A stretch of 64,000 nt of DNA from NCBI GenBank assembly GCA_003105015.1, contig PQAF01000005.1:1-64000 (forward strand). The letters are read 5' to 3'. The notes beneath the pieces were generated by a model. That model was not told the origin of the DNA and did not search any database. It was given only the letters and a program-made list of their open reading frames with translations. Positions 24,190 through 36,483 of this stretch are shown piece by piece (position 1 is the stretch's first letter; the number at the start of each line of letters is the position of its first letter). The translations under genes and the position numbers were made by a program. Source of the DNA: Rhodocyclales bacterium (GTDB taxonomy: Bacteria; Pseudomonadota; Gammaproteobacteria; Burkholderiales; Rhodocyclaceae).

Positions 24190-25027
24190 GGGCCGCTCCG
24201 TAAATCTGTTCCCGATAGGGCGCCGAAGGATACTGGAAGGGCACCGGGCCGTCCATCTCGCCCCAGACGAACTGGTGCACATAAGCCTTGTCCGAGGCGC
24301 GGATCTCGTCCGGCGTGCCCTCGGCCACCACCTTGCCGTCGGCCATGAAATAGACGTAATCGACGATCTGCAGGGATTCCTGCACGTCGTGGGTGACGAT
24401 GATCGAACTGCCGCCCAGCGCATCGTTCAGCTTGCGGATCAGCTGTCCGATGATGCCCATCGTGATGGGGTCGAGGCCGGTGAAAGGCTCGTCGTACATC
24501 ATCAGCAGGGGATCGAGCGCGATCGCCCGCGCCAGGGCCACACGGCGCGCCATGCCGCCGGACAGCTCGGAGGGCATCAGGTTCTGCGCCCCACGCAGGC
24601 CGACCGCATTGAGCTTCAGCAGCACCAGGTCGCGAATCATGTTTTCCGGCAGGTTGGTGTGCTCCCGCATCTGGAAAGCGACGTTGTCGAACACGGAGAT
24701 ATCGGTGAACAGCGCGCCGAACTGGAACAGCATGCCCATGCGGCGGCGCACGGCATACAGGCCGTCGGTATCCAGCTCATGCATCGCCTGGCCGTCGAAG
24801 CGCACCTCGCCCTGCGAAGGCTTCAGCTGCCCGCCGATCAGCCGCAGCGTGGTCGTCTTGCCGCAACCGCTCTGCCCCATGATGGCCACCACCTTGCCGC
24901 GCGGGATCGTCATGTTGATGCCCGTCAGGATCGGCCGCCGGTCGTAGGTGAAATTCAGGTCGCTGATTTTGACGAGGGGCTCGTTCGACACGAGAGATGG
25001 AATCCGCTGTTTTGCAAAGGCGTGCAT
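24182..25027 (-). CDS. mlaF: MlaF ATP-binding protein
   Basis: [31 protein letters not shown]; start may be 25054. Confidence 0.94.
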   Translation of the reverse strand: MHAFAKQRIPSLVSNEPLVKISDLNFTYDRRPILTGINMTIPRGKVVAIMGQSGCGKTTTLRLIGGQLKPSQGEVRFDGQAMHELDTDGLYAVRRRMGMLFQFGALFTDISVFDNVAFQMREHTNLPENMIRDLVLLKLNAVGLRGAQNLMPSELSGGMARRVALARAIALDPLLMMYDEPFTGLDPITMGIIGQLIRKLNDALGGSSIIVTHDVQESLQIVDYVYFMADGKVVAEGTPDEIRASDKAYVHQFVWGEMDGPVPFQYPSAPYREQIYGAAHA

Positions 25028-25173
25028 TCTATCAGAGCCGCCGGTTCCGGCCATGATATCGGCCTACCCCCGGCGAGGCCGTGAAATCCGTCACGTCGCA
25101 ACCTGCCGCCATTCCGGCATGGATTTCATTGGGTTACTCGTGCCTGCTCTGATATAGTTACCCGAAACGACAG

Positions 25174-26658
<1,485 letters not shown>

Positions 26659-26682
26659 GAAGAGGGGAGAAACCGCCGCACC

Positions 26683-28158
26683 ATGTACCTTGAACATTTC
26701 GGCCTGAAAGAAGCGCCGTTCCGCATCACGCCGCACACGGATTTCTTCTTCGAGGGCGCCAACCGCGGCGCCACCCTGGAAGCGTTGCTCTACGCCATCA
26801 CCCACGACGAGGGCATCGTCAAGGTGAGCGGCGAGGTCGGCAGCGGCAAGACCATGCTGTGCCGGGTGCTGATGGAGCGGCTGCCGGAGAACGTCGAGAC
26901 GATCCACCTCGCCAACCCGTCCCTGTCGCGCGACGAGATCCTGTTCACCCTCGCCGACGAACTGCAGGTCAACCTCGCCACCAACCGCGTCAGCGCCGTC
27001 ATGCGCGCCCTGCAGGAACACCTCATCGACCTCTATGCGCAGGGTCGCCAGGTCGTGGTGCTGATCGACGAAGCGCATGCCATGCCGGCGGAAACGCTGG
27101 AAGAGATCCGCCTGCTCTCCAACCTCGAGTCGAACCGCCACAAGCTGCTGCAGATCGTCCTCTTCGGCCAGCCCGAGCTCAACGAAGTGCTCGGCCGCAC
27201 CGAGATGCGCCAGCTCAAGGAGCGCATCACGCACAATTTCACGCTCGAGCCGCTGGTGCGCGCCGACGTCGCCCAGTACATCAACTTCCGCATGCGCGCC
27301 GCCGGCTACAGGGGGCCGGACGTGTTCTCGCCGGCCGCCCTCAAGCTGATCGCGGGCGCCTCGCTCGGCCTCACCCGCCGCATCAACATCCTCTGCGACA
27401 AGGCGCTGCTCGCCGCCTTTGCCGGCAACACCCACCAGATCACCGCAGCCCACGTCAAGGCCGCCATCCGCGATGCCGAGTTCCGCGGCTCCGCCATGCC
27501 CCGCCTCGGCCTCTGGCTGGGCGGCGCGGCGGCGACCCTGCTGCTCGTGGGCGGGGGCCTGGCCTATTATCAGTTCAGCGAACCCGCCCGGGAGACAAGG
27601 CCCGCGGCCCCGGCTACCCCGGCGCCTCCTGCCGCTCCCGCCCAGGAACCCGCCATGCCGCCCCAGGCGAGTCCCGCGTCGGCAAGCCCGGCAATGGCGA
27701 GCACCGAACCGGCAGGCGCGCCGGCCGCAGCGGCCCCTGCGCCAGCCGCCGAGATGAAGCCCGAACCCACCGCCGCAACCGCGGAAAGCGCCCCCGGCCA
27801 AAACCTTGCGGCTCCTGCGGCCAGGGACGCCGGCTTCGGCCCGCTCACCCGGCAACGTATTGAAAAGACGAAGGAATGGCTGGAGGCGACACATGACCGG
27901 CAGTGGTTCATTCAACTGCTCAACACCGATGCCGGCAGCGCCGGCCAAGTGGAGCGCTTCCTTGCCGGCGCCTCCAAGGCCGCCGATGCCGATGCCCTCC
28001 GGGTCTATACGGCCGAAAGCAAGGGCACCCGGCGCCTGGGGGTCATTTACGGCGAATATCCCTCCCGCGATGCGGCCAGCCGGGCCATCGCCGGGCTGCC
28101 GGCCTCCCTGAAAACCTATGGGCCCTATCCGCGCCAGGTCAGCCGTTTGAGGAATTGA
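26683..28158 (+). CDS. MshM/ExeA-like AAA ATPase with Pro/Ala linker and C-terminal SPOR-like domain
   Basis: FGLKEAPFRITPHTDFFF, GEVGSGKTMLCRVL, DEAHAMP; C-term WFIQLLNTD. Confidence 0.85.
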   Translation: MYLEHFGLKEAPFRITPHTDFFFEGANRGATLEALLYAITHDEGIVKVSGEVGSGKTMLCRVLMERLPENVETIHLANPSLSRDEILFTLADELQVNLATNRVSAVMRALQEHLIDLYAQGRQVVVLIDEAHAMPAETLEEIRLLSNLESNRHKLLQIVLFGQPELNEVLGRTEMRQLKERITHNFTLEPLVRADVAQYINFRMRAAGYRGPDVFSPAALKLIAGASLGLTRRINILCDKALLAAFAGNTHQITAAHVKAAIRDAEFRGSAMPRLGLWLGGAAATLLLVGGGLAYYQFSEPARETRPAAPATPAPPAAPAQEPAMPPQASPASASPAMASTEPAGAPAAAAPAPAAEMKPEPTAATAESAPGQNLAAPAARDAGFGPLTRQRIEKTKEWLEATHDRQWFIQLLNTDAGSAGQVERFLAGASKAADADALRVYTAESKGTRRLGVIYGEYPSRDAASRAIAGLPASLKTYGPYPRQVSRLRN

Positions 28159-28204
28159 CACAATGCAGCATTTTCAGTTATTGATTGGCATGTAAATCAG
28201 ATAG

Positions 28205-28232
28205 TTGCAAATCAATGCTAATGTGCTATGCT
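28205..28232 (+). promoter_or_regulatory. candidate sigma70 promoter TTGCAA-N16-TATGCT upstream of mshL-like gene
   Basis: -35/-10 spacing 16 in AT-rich intergenic region. Confidence 0.4.
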
Positions 28233-28276
28233 AAATCACCCGTCCTCTCGAAGGAGGCGCAACCCTGTGGCTCGCC

Positions 28277-30124
28277 ATGACATTTAAAACGATAGCCCCA
28301 CTGCTTGTGGCGACATTGCTGGGTGCCTGCGCCGCACCGCAGACGAAGCCGCCCTCGAGCGGCCACATCGGAGCGAACAGCGCCCCGGCCGCCAAGTCGA
28401 ACATTCCGCAACCGGTGCAGCAATCGGTTGCCCTGCCCAAACCGAAACCCGCCGCCAAAGCCGAGACCTACAGCGTCGTCGTCAAGGACGTTAAAGTCGA
28501 AGAGCTGCTCTTCGCACTCGCCCGCGACGCCAAGCTGAACGTCGACGTGCACCCCGGCATCCGCGGCACCGTGACGCTCAACGCCATCGACCAGACGCTG
28601 CCGCAACTGCTCAACCGCATCGCCAAACAGGTGGACATGCGCTTCGAGCTGGACGGTCCCAACCTGGTGGTGATGCCGGACACACCCTTCCTGCGCACCT
28701 ACAAGGTCGACTACGTCAACATGTCGCGCGACACCAGCGGCAACGTCGCCATCAACACCCAGATCGCCAGCATCAGCCCGACCGCCGCCGGCACCGGCGC
28801 CGGCGCGGCAGCCGGCGGCACCAGCGGCAACGTCTCCTCGACCAAGGTGGACAACCTCGCCAAGAACCGCTTCTGGGAGACCCTGGAACAGAACGTCAAG
28901 GACATCCTGCGCGAGACGGACAAGGAGATCGTCGTCAAGCGCCGCGTGGCGGAGGGGCAGGAGCAGCAAACGGCTGCCGCCGGCGCCGCTGCCCAGCAGC
29001 CGGGGGCAGCCGCAGCGGCCGGCGGACCGGGGGCCGCGCCCGCGGCGCCGCCGCCTTCCCAGCAATCGGCCCAGGCCACGAAGGAATACGAGACCCTGCA
29101 GGCGGCCTCGGTCATGGTCAACCGCGAAACCGGCTTCCTGATGGCGCGCGCCACTTCGCGCCAGCATGAAAAGATCCAGGAATTCCTCGACAAGGTGCTC
29201 TCCAGCGCGCGGCGCCAGGTGCTGATCGAGGCCACCATCGTCGAGGTTCGCCTGAATCAGAACTACCAGCAGGGCATCGACTGGCAATACATCAATCAGG
29301 GTGCAGCCGGACGGGCGCTCGGCCAGGGCAGCCTCACGCGCACCATCACGTTCGATCCGGCCACCAATACCATCGGCGCCACCACCTCAACGAACACCCT
29401 TCCGTCGGCCATCACCAGTTCGTTGTTCAGCCTGGCGTTCCGCCGCGGCGACTTCCTCACCGCCATCAAGCTGCTGGAGAATTTCGGCACGCTCCGCGTC
29501 CTCTCCAGCCCGAAGCTATCGGTGCTGAACAACCAGACGGCCATCCTCAAGGTGGTCGACAACTTCGTCTATTTCCAGGTCAAGTCCGACACCAGCCAGG
29601 GCCAGACCAGCACGCTGTCGAACATCACCACCACGCCGCAGTCGGTGGCCGTCGGCCTGGTGATGAGCGTCACGCCGCAGATCAGCGAGAACAGTTCGGT
29701 GCTCCTCAACGTGCGGCCGACCATCTCCCGCATCACCGGCACCAAGCGCGACCCGCATCCGTCGCTGACGATCGCGAACCTGGTGCCCGAAATCCAGACC
29801 CGCGAGATGGAATCGCTGATGAGCGTCAACGACGGCGACATCGCCGTGCTCGGCGGCCTGATGCAGGACGAGGTCAACAACAACGACGACGCCGTGCCGG
29901 GCGTATCCAAGATCCCCATCCTCGGCAACCTGTTCACGCACCGCAACGACACCACCACCAAGACCGAGCTGGTGGTGTTCCTGCGGCCGACCGTGGTCAG
30001 GGATGCCAGCATCCAGGGCGACTACAGCAGCTTCCGCAGCCAGCTGCCGCGCGACGACTTCTTCGAGGACAAGGGCCGCCTGCAGCCCGTGCCGGAGTGG
30101 AACGTCGGAGGCGACAAGCAGTGA
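28277..30124 (+). CDS. pilus (MSHA) biogenesis secretin MshL-like
   Basis: lipobox LLGACAAP; secretin core VLSSPKLSVLNNQTAILKV, IPILGNLF. Confidence 0.9.
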   Translation: MTFKTIAPLLVATLLGACAAPQTKPPSSGHIGANSAPAAKSNIPQPVQQSVALPKPKPAAKAETYSVVVKDVKVEELLFALARDAKLNVDVHPGIRGTVTLNAIDQTLPQLLNRIAKQVDMRFELDGPNLVVMPDTPFLRTYKVDYVNMSRDTSGNVAINTQIASISPTAAGTGAGAAAGGTSGNVSSTKVDNLAKNRFWETLEQNVKDILRETDKEIVVKRRVAEGQEQQTAAAGAAAQQPGAAAAAGGPGAAPAAPPPSQQSAQATKEYETLQAASVMVNRETGFLMARATSRQHEKIQEFLDKVLSSARRQVLIEATIVEVRLNQNYQQGIDWQYINQGAAGRALGQGSLTRTITFDPATNTIGATTSTNTLPSAITSSLFSLAFRRGDFLTAIKLLENFGTLRVLSSPKLSVLNNQTAILKVVDNFVYFQVKSDTSQGQTSTLSNITTTPQSVAVGLVMSVTPQISENSSVLLNVRPTISRITGTKRDPHPSLTIANLVPEIQTREMESLMSVNDGDIAVLGGLMQDEVNNNDDAVPGVSKIPILGNLFTHRNDTTTKTELVVFLRPTVVRDASIQGDYSSFRSQLPRDDFFEDKGRLQPVPEWNVGGDKQ

Positions 30125-31356
30125 GCCTGCTGATGGACGCGCTGAAGAAGGCCGAGGAGGCCAAGCGCCAGTCCGAGGCGGCGGCGAAAGCCGAGCCGCA
30201 GGAGCCGCCGGCCGCCGCTGGCCAGGCAACCGCGGGGACCGAGCCGCAAGGCCTGCCCGAGTTGCCCTCCCGGCTGGAATTGCTCGATCACGAATTCCAC
30301 GCGGCTTCCCCCGGAAAGGCGGAGCCGACCCTCGCGGCCGCGCCGCCGCCGAGGCAGCCCGCGGAGGAAGCCCAGAAGCGCGAGCGCGCCGCCGCACAGA
30401 ATGTATTCATGGCCAAGCAGCCGGCGCCGCGCCGGATGTTCCCCCTCGTCGTCGTCGGCGCCACCCTGCTCGCCGCCGCCGGCATCGGCGGCTATTTCTG
30501 GTGGCAGTTGCAGCCCAAGAGCGGGCTCGGTCCGGGGCCGGCCACCGCCCGCACCGCACCGCCCCCGGCGCCGGCGCCGATCGCCGCCGCCCCCATTGCG
30601 CCCCCGCCGGCGGTGACGGCACAACCGGCCGCAGCCGCGCCTTCCGCCGCCCCTGACGACATGGATGAAGCGGACGCCGCTCCGCCGGCACTGACTTCCG
30701 CGAACAAGCCGGCGGCGGCGAAACCCGCGCCGCCGCCCGCCGCCGCCCCGGAACCGGAGAGCCCCATCCGCATCACCACCGCCAGGCTGAAGGTGCATCC
30801 CCAGGTCGCCAGCGCCTACCAGGCGTTCCAGGCGGGCGATCTCGCCACGGCGCTGCGCGACTACCGGCAGGTGCTGAAGACCGAGCCGAAGAACGCCGAT
30901 GCCCTGCACGGCCTCGCCGCCATCAGCCTGCGCGAGGGCCGCTTCGAGGCGGCGGAGAATCTCTACCTGCGCATCCTGGAAGCCGATCCCAAGGACAATG
31001 CGGCGCAGGCCGGGCTGATCGGCCTGCGGGGGCAGGTCGATCCGATCCAGTCCGAGAGCCGGCTGAAGACCCTGCTGGCCAGCCAGCCCGAATCCCCCTT
31101 CCTGAACTTCGCGCTGGGCAACCTCTATGCCCAGCAGGGCCGCTGGAACGATGCGCAGCAGGCCTATTTCCGCGCCTACTCCGCCGACGGCGAGAATCCC
31201 GACTACCAGTTCAACCTGGCCGTCAGCCTCGACCAATTGCGCCAACCCAAGCTCGCCTTGCAGTATTATCAGGGAGCGCTCGCCGCAGCCGCCCAACGCC
31301 CTGCCGCCTTCGACAGGAGCCAGGTCGCCGGCCGCGTCAGCGAACTGCAAAAATAA
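30121..31356 (+). CDS. MshN-like TPR protein
   Basis: GTG start overlapping mshL stop; SLLMDALKKAEEAKRQ, TM, Pro/Ala linker, TPRs. Confidence 0.85.
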   Translation: MSLLMDALKKAEEAKRQSEAAAKAEPQEPPAAAGQATAGTEPQGLPELPSRLELLDHEFHAASPGKAEPTLAAAPPPRQPAEEAQKRERAAAQNVFMAKQPAPRRMFPLVVVGATLLAAAGIGGYFWWQLQPKSGLGPGPATARTAPPPAPAPIAAAPIAPPPAVTAQPAAAAPSAAPDDMDEADAAPPALTSANKPAAAKPAPPPAAAPEPESPIRITTARLKVHPQVASAYQAFQAGDLATALRDYRQVLKTEPKNADALHGLAAISLREGRFEAAENLYLRILEADPKDNAAQAGLIGLRGQVDPIQSESRLKTLLASQPESPFLNFALGNLYAQQGRWNDAQQAYFRAYSADGENPDYQFNLAVSLDQLRQPKLALQYYQGALAAAAQRPAAFDRSQVAGRVSELQK

Positions 31357-31377
31357 CGCTGCGCCCCCAACGGCGCC

Positions 31378-33090
31378 ATGGAGATGAATTCGCCCGCACC
31401 GCATCGACGGCCGCTTGGCCAGATCCTGATCGCGCAGGGAGTCATCAGCGAGGACCAGCTGCGCATCGCGCTGCTGGAGCAGATGAAATCCAACCAGCCG
31501 GTCGGCAAGCTGCTGGTCAGCCTGGGTTTCATTACCGAGGCGACGCTGCGCGACGCCCTCGGCGAGAGCCTCGGCAAGAAGAGCGTCGACCTCTCCCATG
31601 CCATCGTCGACCCGGCGGCGCTGCGCCTGGTGCCGCAGGATCTCGCCAAGCGCCACCGCCTGCTGCCGCTCGACCTCGACCGCGCCCAGCACCGCATGAC
31701 GGTGGCCATCGCCGACGTGAACGACATCGTCGCGCTGGACAAGCTGCGCTCGCTCTCGCACGACGACATGCAGATCGAGACGGTGCTGGCCGGCGAATCC
31801 GAGATCGCCCGCGCCATCGACCAGTACTACGGGCACGAGCTGTCGATCGACGGCATCCTGCACGAGATCGAGACCGGCGAAATCGACTGGCGCAGCCTGG
31901 CCGCCACCAGCGACGAATACAGCCAGCCGGTGGTGCGCCTCATCGACGCCATCCTCACCGACGCCGTCAAGCGCGACGCCTCCGACGTGCACTTCGAGCC
32001 GGAGCAGAACTTCCTGCGCATCCGCTACCGCATCGACGGCCTGCTGCGGCAGATCCGCGCCCTGCACAAATCCTACTGGCCGGCGATGGCGGTGCGCATC
32101 AAGGTCATGAGCAACATGAACATCGCCGAGACGCGCGCGCCGCAGGACGGCCGCATCTCGCTCAACATCAGCGGCCGCCTGGTCGACTTCCGCGTCTCCG
32201 CCCAGCCGACCATCCACGGCGAAAACGTCGTGCTGCGCATCCTCGACCGCCAGAAGGGCATCGTGCCGCTCGACAAGGTCGGCCTCGACGACGCCCAGCT
32301 CGACCAGCTCAAGCTCATGATCGCCCGCCCGGAGGGCATCATCCTCGTCACCGGCCCGACCGGCAGCGGCAAGACCACCACGCTCTACTCGGTGCTCAAC
32401 CACATCAACGAGGAAGGCATCAACATCATGACCCTGGAGGATCCGGTCGAATACCCGATGTCGATGATCCGCCAGACCTCGGTGGCGGAAGCCGCCAAGC
32501 TGGATTTCGCCAACGGCATCCGCTCGATGATGCGCCAGGACCCCGACGTCATCCTCGTCGGCGAGATCCGCGACGCCGACACCGCCGAAATGGCCTTCCG
32601 CGCCGCCATGACCGGCCACCAGGTGTACTCCACCCTGCACACCAACTCCTCGATCGGCGCCATCCCGCGCCTGCTCGACATCGGCGTGCTGCCGGACATC
32701 ATGGCCGGCAACATCATCGGCGTCGTCGCCCAGCGCCTGGTGCGCCGGCTCTGCCCGCACTGCAAGAAGCCCTACAACGCCGAATCGCACGAGATGCGCC
32801 TGCTCGGCCTGGCCTCGGACGTACCGCCGCCCACGCTGTATCGCGCCAGCGGCTGCGAGCACTGCGAATACCAGGGCTACCGCGGCCGCCAGGCCATCAT
32901 GGAACTGCTGCGCATGGACGCCGACCTCGACGAACTGGTGGCGCGGCGGGCCACCATGCGCGAGATCAAGCAGGCGGCGCTGGCCAAGGGCTTCCGCAGC
33001 CTGGCCGAAGACGGCCTGCGGCGCGTGCGCGAAGGCTCCACCTCCCTGGAGGAAGTCGGCCGCGTGGTCGACCTGACGGAAAGGATGTAG
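31378..33090 (+). CDS. GspE/PilB-family ATPase, MshE-like
   Basis: N-term MshEN repeats (LGQILIAQGVISEDQL), GPTGSGKTTTLYS, C-x2-C zinc motif. Confidence 0.93.
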   Translation: MEMNSPAPHRRPLGQILIAQGVISEDQLRIALLEQMKSNQPVGKLLVSLGFITEATLRDALGESLGKKSVDLSHAIVDPAALRLVPQDLAKRHRLLPLDLDRAQHRMTVAIADVNDIVALDKLRSLSHDDMQIETVLAGESEIARAIDQYYGHELSIDGILHEIETGEIDWRSLAATSDEYSQPVVRLIDAILTDAVKRDASDVHFEPEQNFLRIRYRIDGLLRQIRALHKSYWPAMAVRIKVMSNMNIAETRAPQDGRISLNISGRLVDFRVSAQPTIHGENVVLRILDRQKGIVPLDKVGLDDAQLDQLKLMIARPEGIILVTGPTGSGKTTTLYSVLNHINEEGINIMTLEDPVEYPMSMIRQTSVAEAAKLDFANGIRSMMRQDPDVILVGEIRDADTAEMAFRAAMTGHQVYSTLHTNSSIGAIPRLLDIGVLPDIMAGNIIGVVAQRLVRRLCPHCKKPYNAESHEMRLLGLASDVPPPTLYRASGCEHCEYQGYRGRQAIMELLRMDADLDELVARRATMREIKQAALAKGFRSLAEDGLRRVREGSTSLEEVGRVVDLTERM

Positions 33091-33097
33091 CCGGCCG

Positions 33098-34300
33098 ATG
33101 GCGCTGTTCACCTACAAGGCGATGAACGAAACCGGCCGCATCGTGCACGGCCAGCTCGACGCCATCAACCAGGTCGATCTCGAAATGCGCCTCAAGCGCA
33201 TGGAGCTCGACTTCATCAACGGCAGCGAAGTCCGCCAGGGCGGGCTCTTCCGCGGCGGCAAGATCCCCAAGCCGGAGCTGATCAACTTCTGCTTCCACAT
33301 GGAGCAGCTCACGCGCGCCGGCGTGCCGATCCTCGACGGCCTGACCGACCTGCGCGACAGCATCTACCACCCGCGCTTCCGCGAGGTGATCGCCAGCATG
33401 ATCGAGTCCATCGAGGGCGGCCGCACGTTCTCCCAGGCGATGAGCGAGCACCCGAAGGTCTTCGACAAGGTCTTCAGCAGCCTGATCCGCGCCGGCGAGA
33501 ATACCGGCAACCTGCCGGCCGTGCTGAAGAGCCTCAACGAGTCGCTCAAGTGGGAGGACGAGCTGGCCTCGCACACCAAGAAGCTGTTCATGTATCCGGC
33601 CTTCGTCGGCACCATCGTCCTCGGCGTGACCTTCTTCCTGATGGTCTACCTGGTGCCGCAGATGGCCGGCTTCATCAAGAACATGGGGCAGGACATGCCG
33701 ACGCAGACCAAGGTGCTGCTGGCCACCTCGGCCATCGTCAAGCAGTTCTGGTACCTCTTCCTGGCCGCGCCGCTGCTGATCGGGGTCGGCATCAAGGTGG
33801 GCGTCGAGACCAACCCGGCCTTCCGCCGCCGCTTCGACGAGTTCAAGCTGGCGCTGCCCATCCTCGGCCCGATCCTGCGCAAGATCATCCTGTCCCGCTT
33901 CGCCAGCGTCTTCGCCATGATGTACGCCTCGGGCATCGCCATCATCGACTCGATCCGCGCCACGGAAGACGTGGTCGGCAACACCGTCATCCAGGACGGC
34001 CTCAGGCGCGCCGGCCAGTTGATCGGCGAAGGCCAGAACGTCACCGTCGCCTTCCAGAACATCGGCCTCTTCCCGCCGCTGGTCATCCGCATGCTGCGCG
34101 TCGGCGAGAACACCGGCGCGCTCGACACCGCGCTGCTCAACGTCGCCTATTTCTACAACCGCGACGTCAAGGAATCCATCGAGAAGGTCCAGGCCATGAT
34201 CGAGCCGGCGATGACCCTCATCCTCGGCGCCATCCTCGGCTGGGTCATGCTCTCGGTGCTCGGCCCGATCTACGACGTCATCACCAAGCTGAAGATCTGA
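33098..34300 (+). CDS. type II secretion F / PilC family inner-membrane protein, MshG-like
   Basis: LTRAGVPILDGLTDL, GENTGNLPAVL. Confidence 0.93.
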   Translation: MALFTYKAMNETGRIVHGQLDAINQVDLEMRLKRMELDFINGSEVRQGGLFRGGKIPKPELINFCFHMEQLTRAGVPILDGLTDLRDSIYHPRFREVIASMIESIEGGRTFSQAMSEHPKVFDKVFSSLIRAGENTGNLPAVLKSLNESLKWEDELASHTKKLFMYPAFVGTIVLGVTFFLMVYLVPQMAGFIKNMGQDMPTQTKVLLATSAIVKQFWYLFLAAPLLIGVGIKVGVETNPAFRRRFDEFKLALPILGPILRKIILSRFASVFAMMYASGIAIIDSIRATEDVVGNTVIQDGLRRAGQLIGEGQNVTVAFQNIGLFPPLVIRMLRVGENTGALDTALLNVAYFYNRDVKESIEKVQAMIEPAMTLILGAILGWVMLSVLGPIYDVITKLKI

Positions 34301-34304
34301 TCCG

Positions 34305-35861
34305 ATGCCCCAGCAACGCCTGCTCTACCTGGACGCCGAACGCCTCAGTGCGCTGCACTGGCAAAAGGGCACCCTGCACGCGGAGGGCCAGTTCCCGCAC
34401 AGCGACGCCGGCGTCGCCGCCTTCTCCGAATACCTCGCGAAACACCGCGGCAGCAATTTCCACATGCTGGCCGACATCTCGGACGAAGGCTTCCAGATCG
34501 AGGACCTGCCCTACACGCAGGGCGCCGACCGCACGGCCCTGCTGACGCGCAAGCTGGGCCAGTACTACTACGGCACCCCGCTGTCGACGGCCATTTCGTA
34601 CGGGCGCGAGAAGAGCGGCCGGCGCGACGAGAAGTTCCTGCTCACCGCCCTGACCCGCCCGCAGCTCTTCGAACCCTGGCTGGCCGCCCTGCGCGCCGCC
34701 GAAGCGCAGCTCGCCGGCATCTGGTCCCTGCCCCAGCTCGGCCGCACCCTGCTCGCCAAGCTGCCGCCCGCCCGCGAACGCTGCCTGCTCGTCTCGATCA
34801 CCCTCGGCGGCATCCGCCAAAGCTACTTCGAGAACGGCCAGCTTCTCTTCAGCCGCCTGTCGCCGCTTGCGGCAACCGGCGCCGCGGAAGCCGCCGCCGG
34901 CTGCGCTGCGGAAGCCGCCAAGATCCAGCAATACCTGCTCGGCCAGCGCCTCCTGCCGCGCGGCGCGCCCCTGCCCGTCGTCGCCCTGGTGCACCCGGCC
35001 CAGACCGGCGCCTTCATGGAGCGCTGCAAGAGCCTCGAGGATCTCCAGGTCACCTTCCAGGACCTTCACGCCGCCGGCAAGGCCGTCGGCCTGAAGACCC
35101 TGCCGCAGGATTCCCGCAGCGAATCGCTGTTCCTGCACCTGCTGGCGCAGAATCCGCCGCGCGAGCAGTTCGCGCCGCAGCCGGAGCGCCGCTTCCACCG
35201 GCTCTGGCAGATCCGTTCCTGGCTGCTCAAGGGTGGCGCGCTCGCCCTGCTCGGCTGCCTGCTCTTTGCCGGCCGCGAGATGGTCGGGGTCATGGAATCC
35301 CGCTCCGCCGCCGACGACCTCCTGCAGCAGGCCGAGGCCGACCTGCAGAAGTACCAGGCCATCCAGGCCACCTTCCCGCCGATGCCCACCAGCACGGACA
35401 ACCTGCGTGCGGTGATCAACCGCTTCGAGGACCTCGAAAAACGCAGCGTGCCCCCCGAATCCCTTTACCTGGCGATCAGCCGCGCCCTGGGCGAGACGCC
35501 GCGCGTCGACATCGAGCGCATCCAGTGGCAGCTGAGCGGCAATCCCGACGAGGCCCTCAAATTCTCGGACCAGCCCAGGGCCGCGCCGGCGCCCGCCCCG
35601 GCCGCCGCCGGCGGCCCCGGCATGCACGAGATTGCCGTCGTGCACGGCCTGCTGCCGGCCTCGATGGCGGCGGACCAGCGCGGCCAGCTGGAAACCGTCA
35701 ACGCCTTCGCCGACGCCCTGCGCAAGAACCCCGCCCTGAGGGTGACGATCCAGCGCATGCCCTTCGACATCGAATCCGGCAAATCGCTGAAAAGCTCCAG
35801 CGAAACCGAGCAGGCCGTCACCCAGTTGCAGTTCGTCATCCACCTCAGCCGGAAGCTGTGA
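34305..35861 (+). CDS. MshI-like pilus assembly protein (PilM/GspL-like)
   Basis: 518 aa, one TM near residue 310, position in msh cluster. Confidence 0.65.
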   Translation: MPQQRLLYLDAERLSALHWQKGTLHAEGQFPHSDAGVAAFSEYLAKHRGSNFHMLADISDEGFQIEDLPYTQGADRTALLTRKLGQYYYGTPLSTAISYGREKSGRRDEKFLLTALTRPQLFEPWLAALRAAEAQLAGIWSLPQLGRTLLAKLPPARERCLLVSITLGGIRQSYFENGQLLFSRLSPLAATGAAEAAAGCAAEAAKIQQYLLGQRLLPRGAPLPVVALVHPAQTGAFMERCKSLEDLQVTFQDLHAAGKAVGLKTLPQDSRSESLFLHLLAQNPPREQFAPQPERRFHRLWQIRSWLLKGGALALLGCLLFAGREMVGVMESRSAADDLLQQAEADLQKYQAIQATFPPMPTSTDNLRAVINRFEDLEKRSVPPESLYLAISRALGETPRVDIERIQWQLSGNPDEALKFSDQPRAAPAPAPAAAGGPGMHEIAVVHGLLPASMAADQRGQLETVNAFADALRKNPALRVTIQRMPFDIESGKSLKSSSETEQAVTQLQFVIHLSRKL

Positions 35862-35862
35862 C

Positions 35863-36483
35863 ATGGCCGCCACCTTCACCAAGGACGATTTCCGCCGCAT
35901 CCGCCTGAGCCTCGCGGCGGCCGCCGTGATGGTCGCCGCCGGCGGCGCCATCGTGTATGCCTCGATGCAGCTGAACCAGGCGGAGAAGAAGGGCAAGGCC
36001 GCGGCGCAGGCCAAGCGCCTCGACAGCCAGGGCAAGCTGGCGCGCGCCCGCGACGAGGAACTCGAGATCAAGAAAAAGATCGCCCGCTACAACGAGCTCT
36101 CCGCCCGCGGCATCTTCGGCGAGGAGCGCCGCCTCGACTGGGTCGAGCAGATCCGCACCATCAAGAACGAACGCAAGCTGTTCGACATCCAGTACGAGAT
36201 CGCCCCGCAGCAGACCATCGACGCCGCCACCCTGCCCGGCGCGAGCGCCAGCTACGACTTCCTCTCCAGCACCATGCAGATGCGCATGAAGCTCCTGCAC
36301 GAGGACGACCTGCTCAACTTCCTCGACGACCTGCGCGCCGCGGCACAGGCCTACATCCGCGTGCGCCGCTGCGACGTCGAGCGCCTGCCGAAGGCCACCG
36401 GCGAAATCCGCGGGCTGCCGCCGCTGCTCGCCGCCGACTGCACCATCGAATGGATCACCGTCCGCGAGAGGAAGAGCGCATGA
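35863..36483 (+). CDS. MshJ-like (PilO-type) protein
   Basis: 206 aa, N-term TM then coiled coil, position in msh cluster. Confidence 0.6.
   Translation: MAATFTKDDFRRIRLSLAAAAVMVAAGGAIVYASMQLNQAEKKGKAAAQAKRLDSQGKLARARDEELEIKKKIARYNELSARGIFGEERRLDWVEQIRTIKNERKLFDIQYEIAPQQTIDAATLPGASASYDFLSSTMQMRMKLLHEDDLLNFLDDLRAAAQAYIRVRRCDVERLPKATGEIRGLPPLLAADCTIEWITVRERKSA

Noticed and set aside
30022-33111. 1029-aa minus-strand ORF
   Set aside because: Antisense to mshN/mshE-like genes; His/Arg/Gly-rich shadow translation.
34281-36071. 596-aa minus-strand ORF
   Set aside because: Antisense to mshI/mshJ-like genes; no domain signal.
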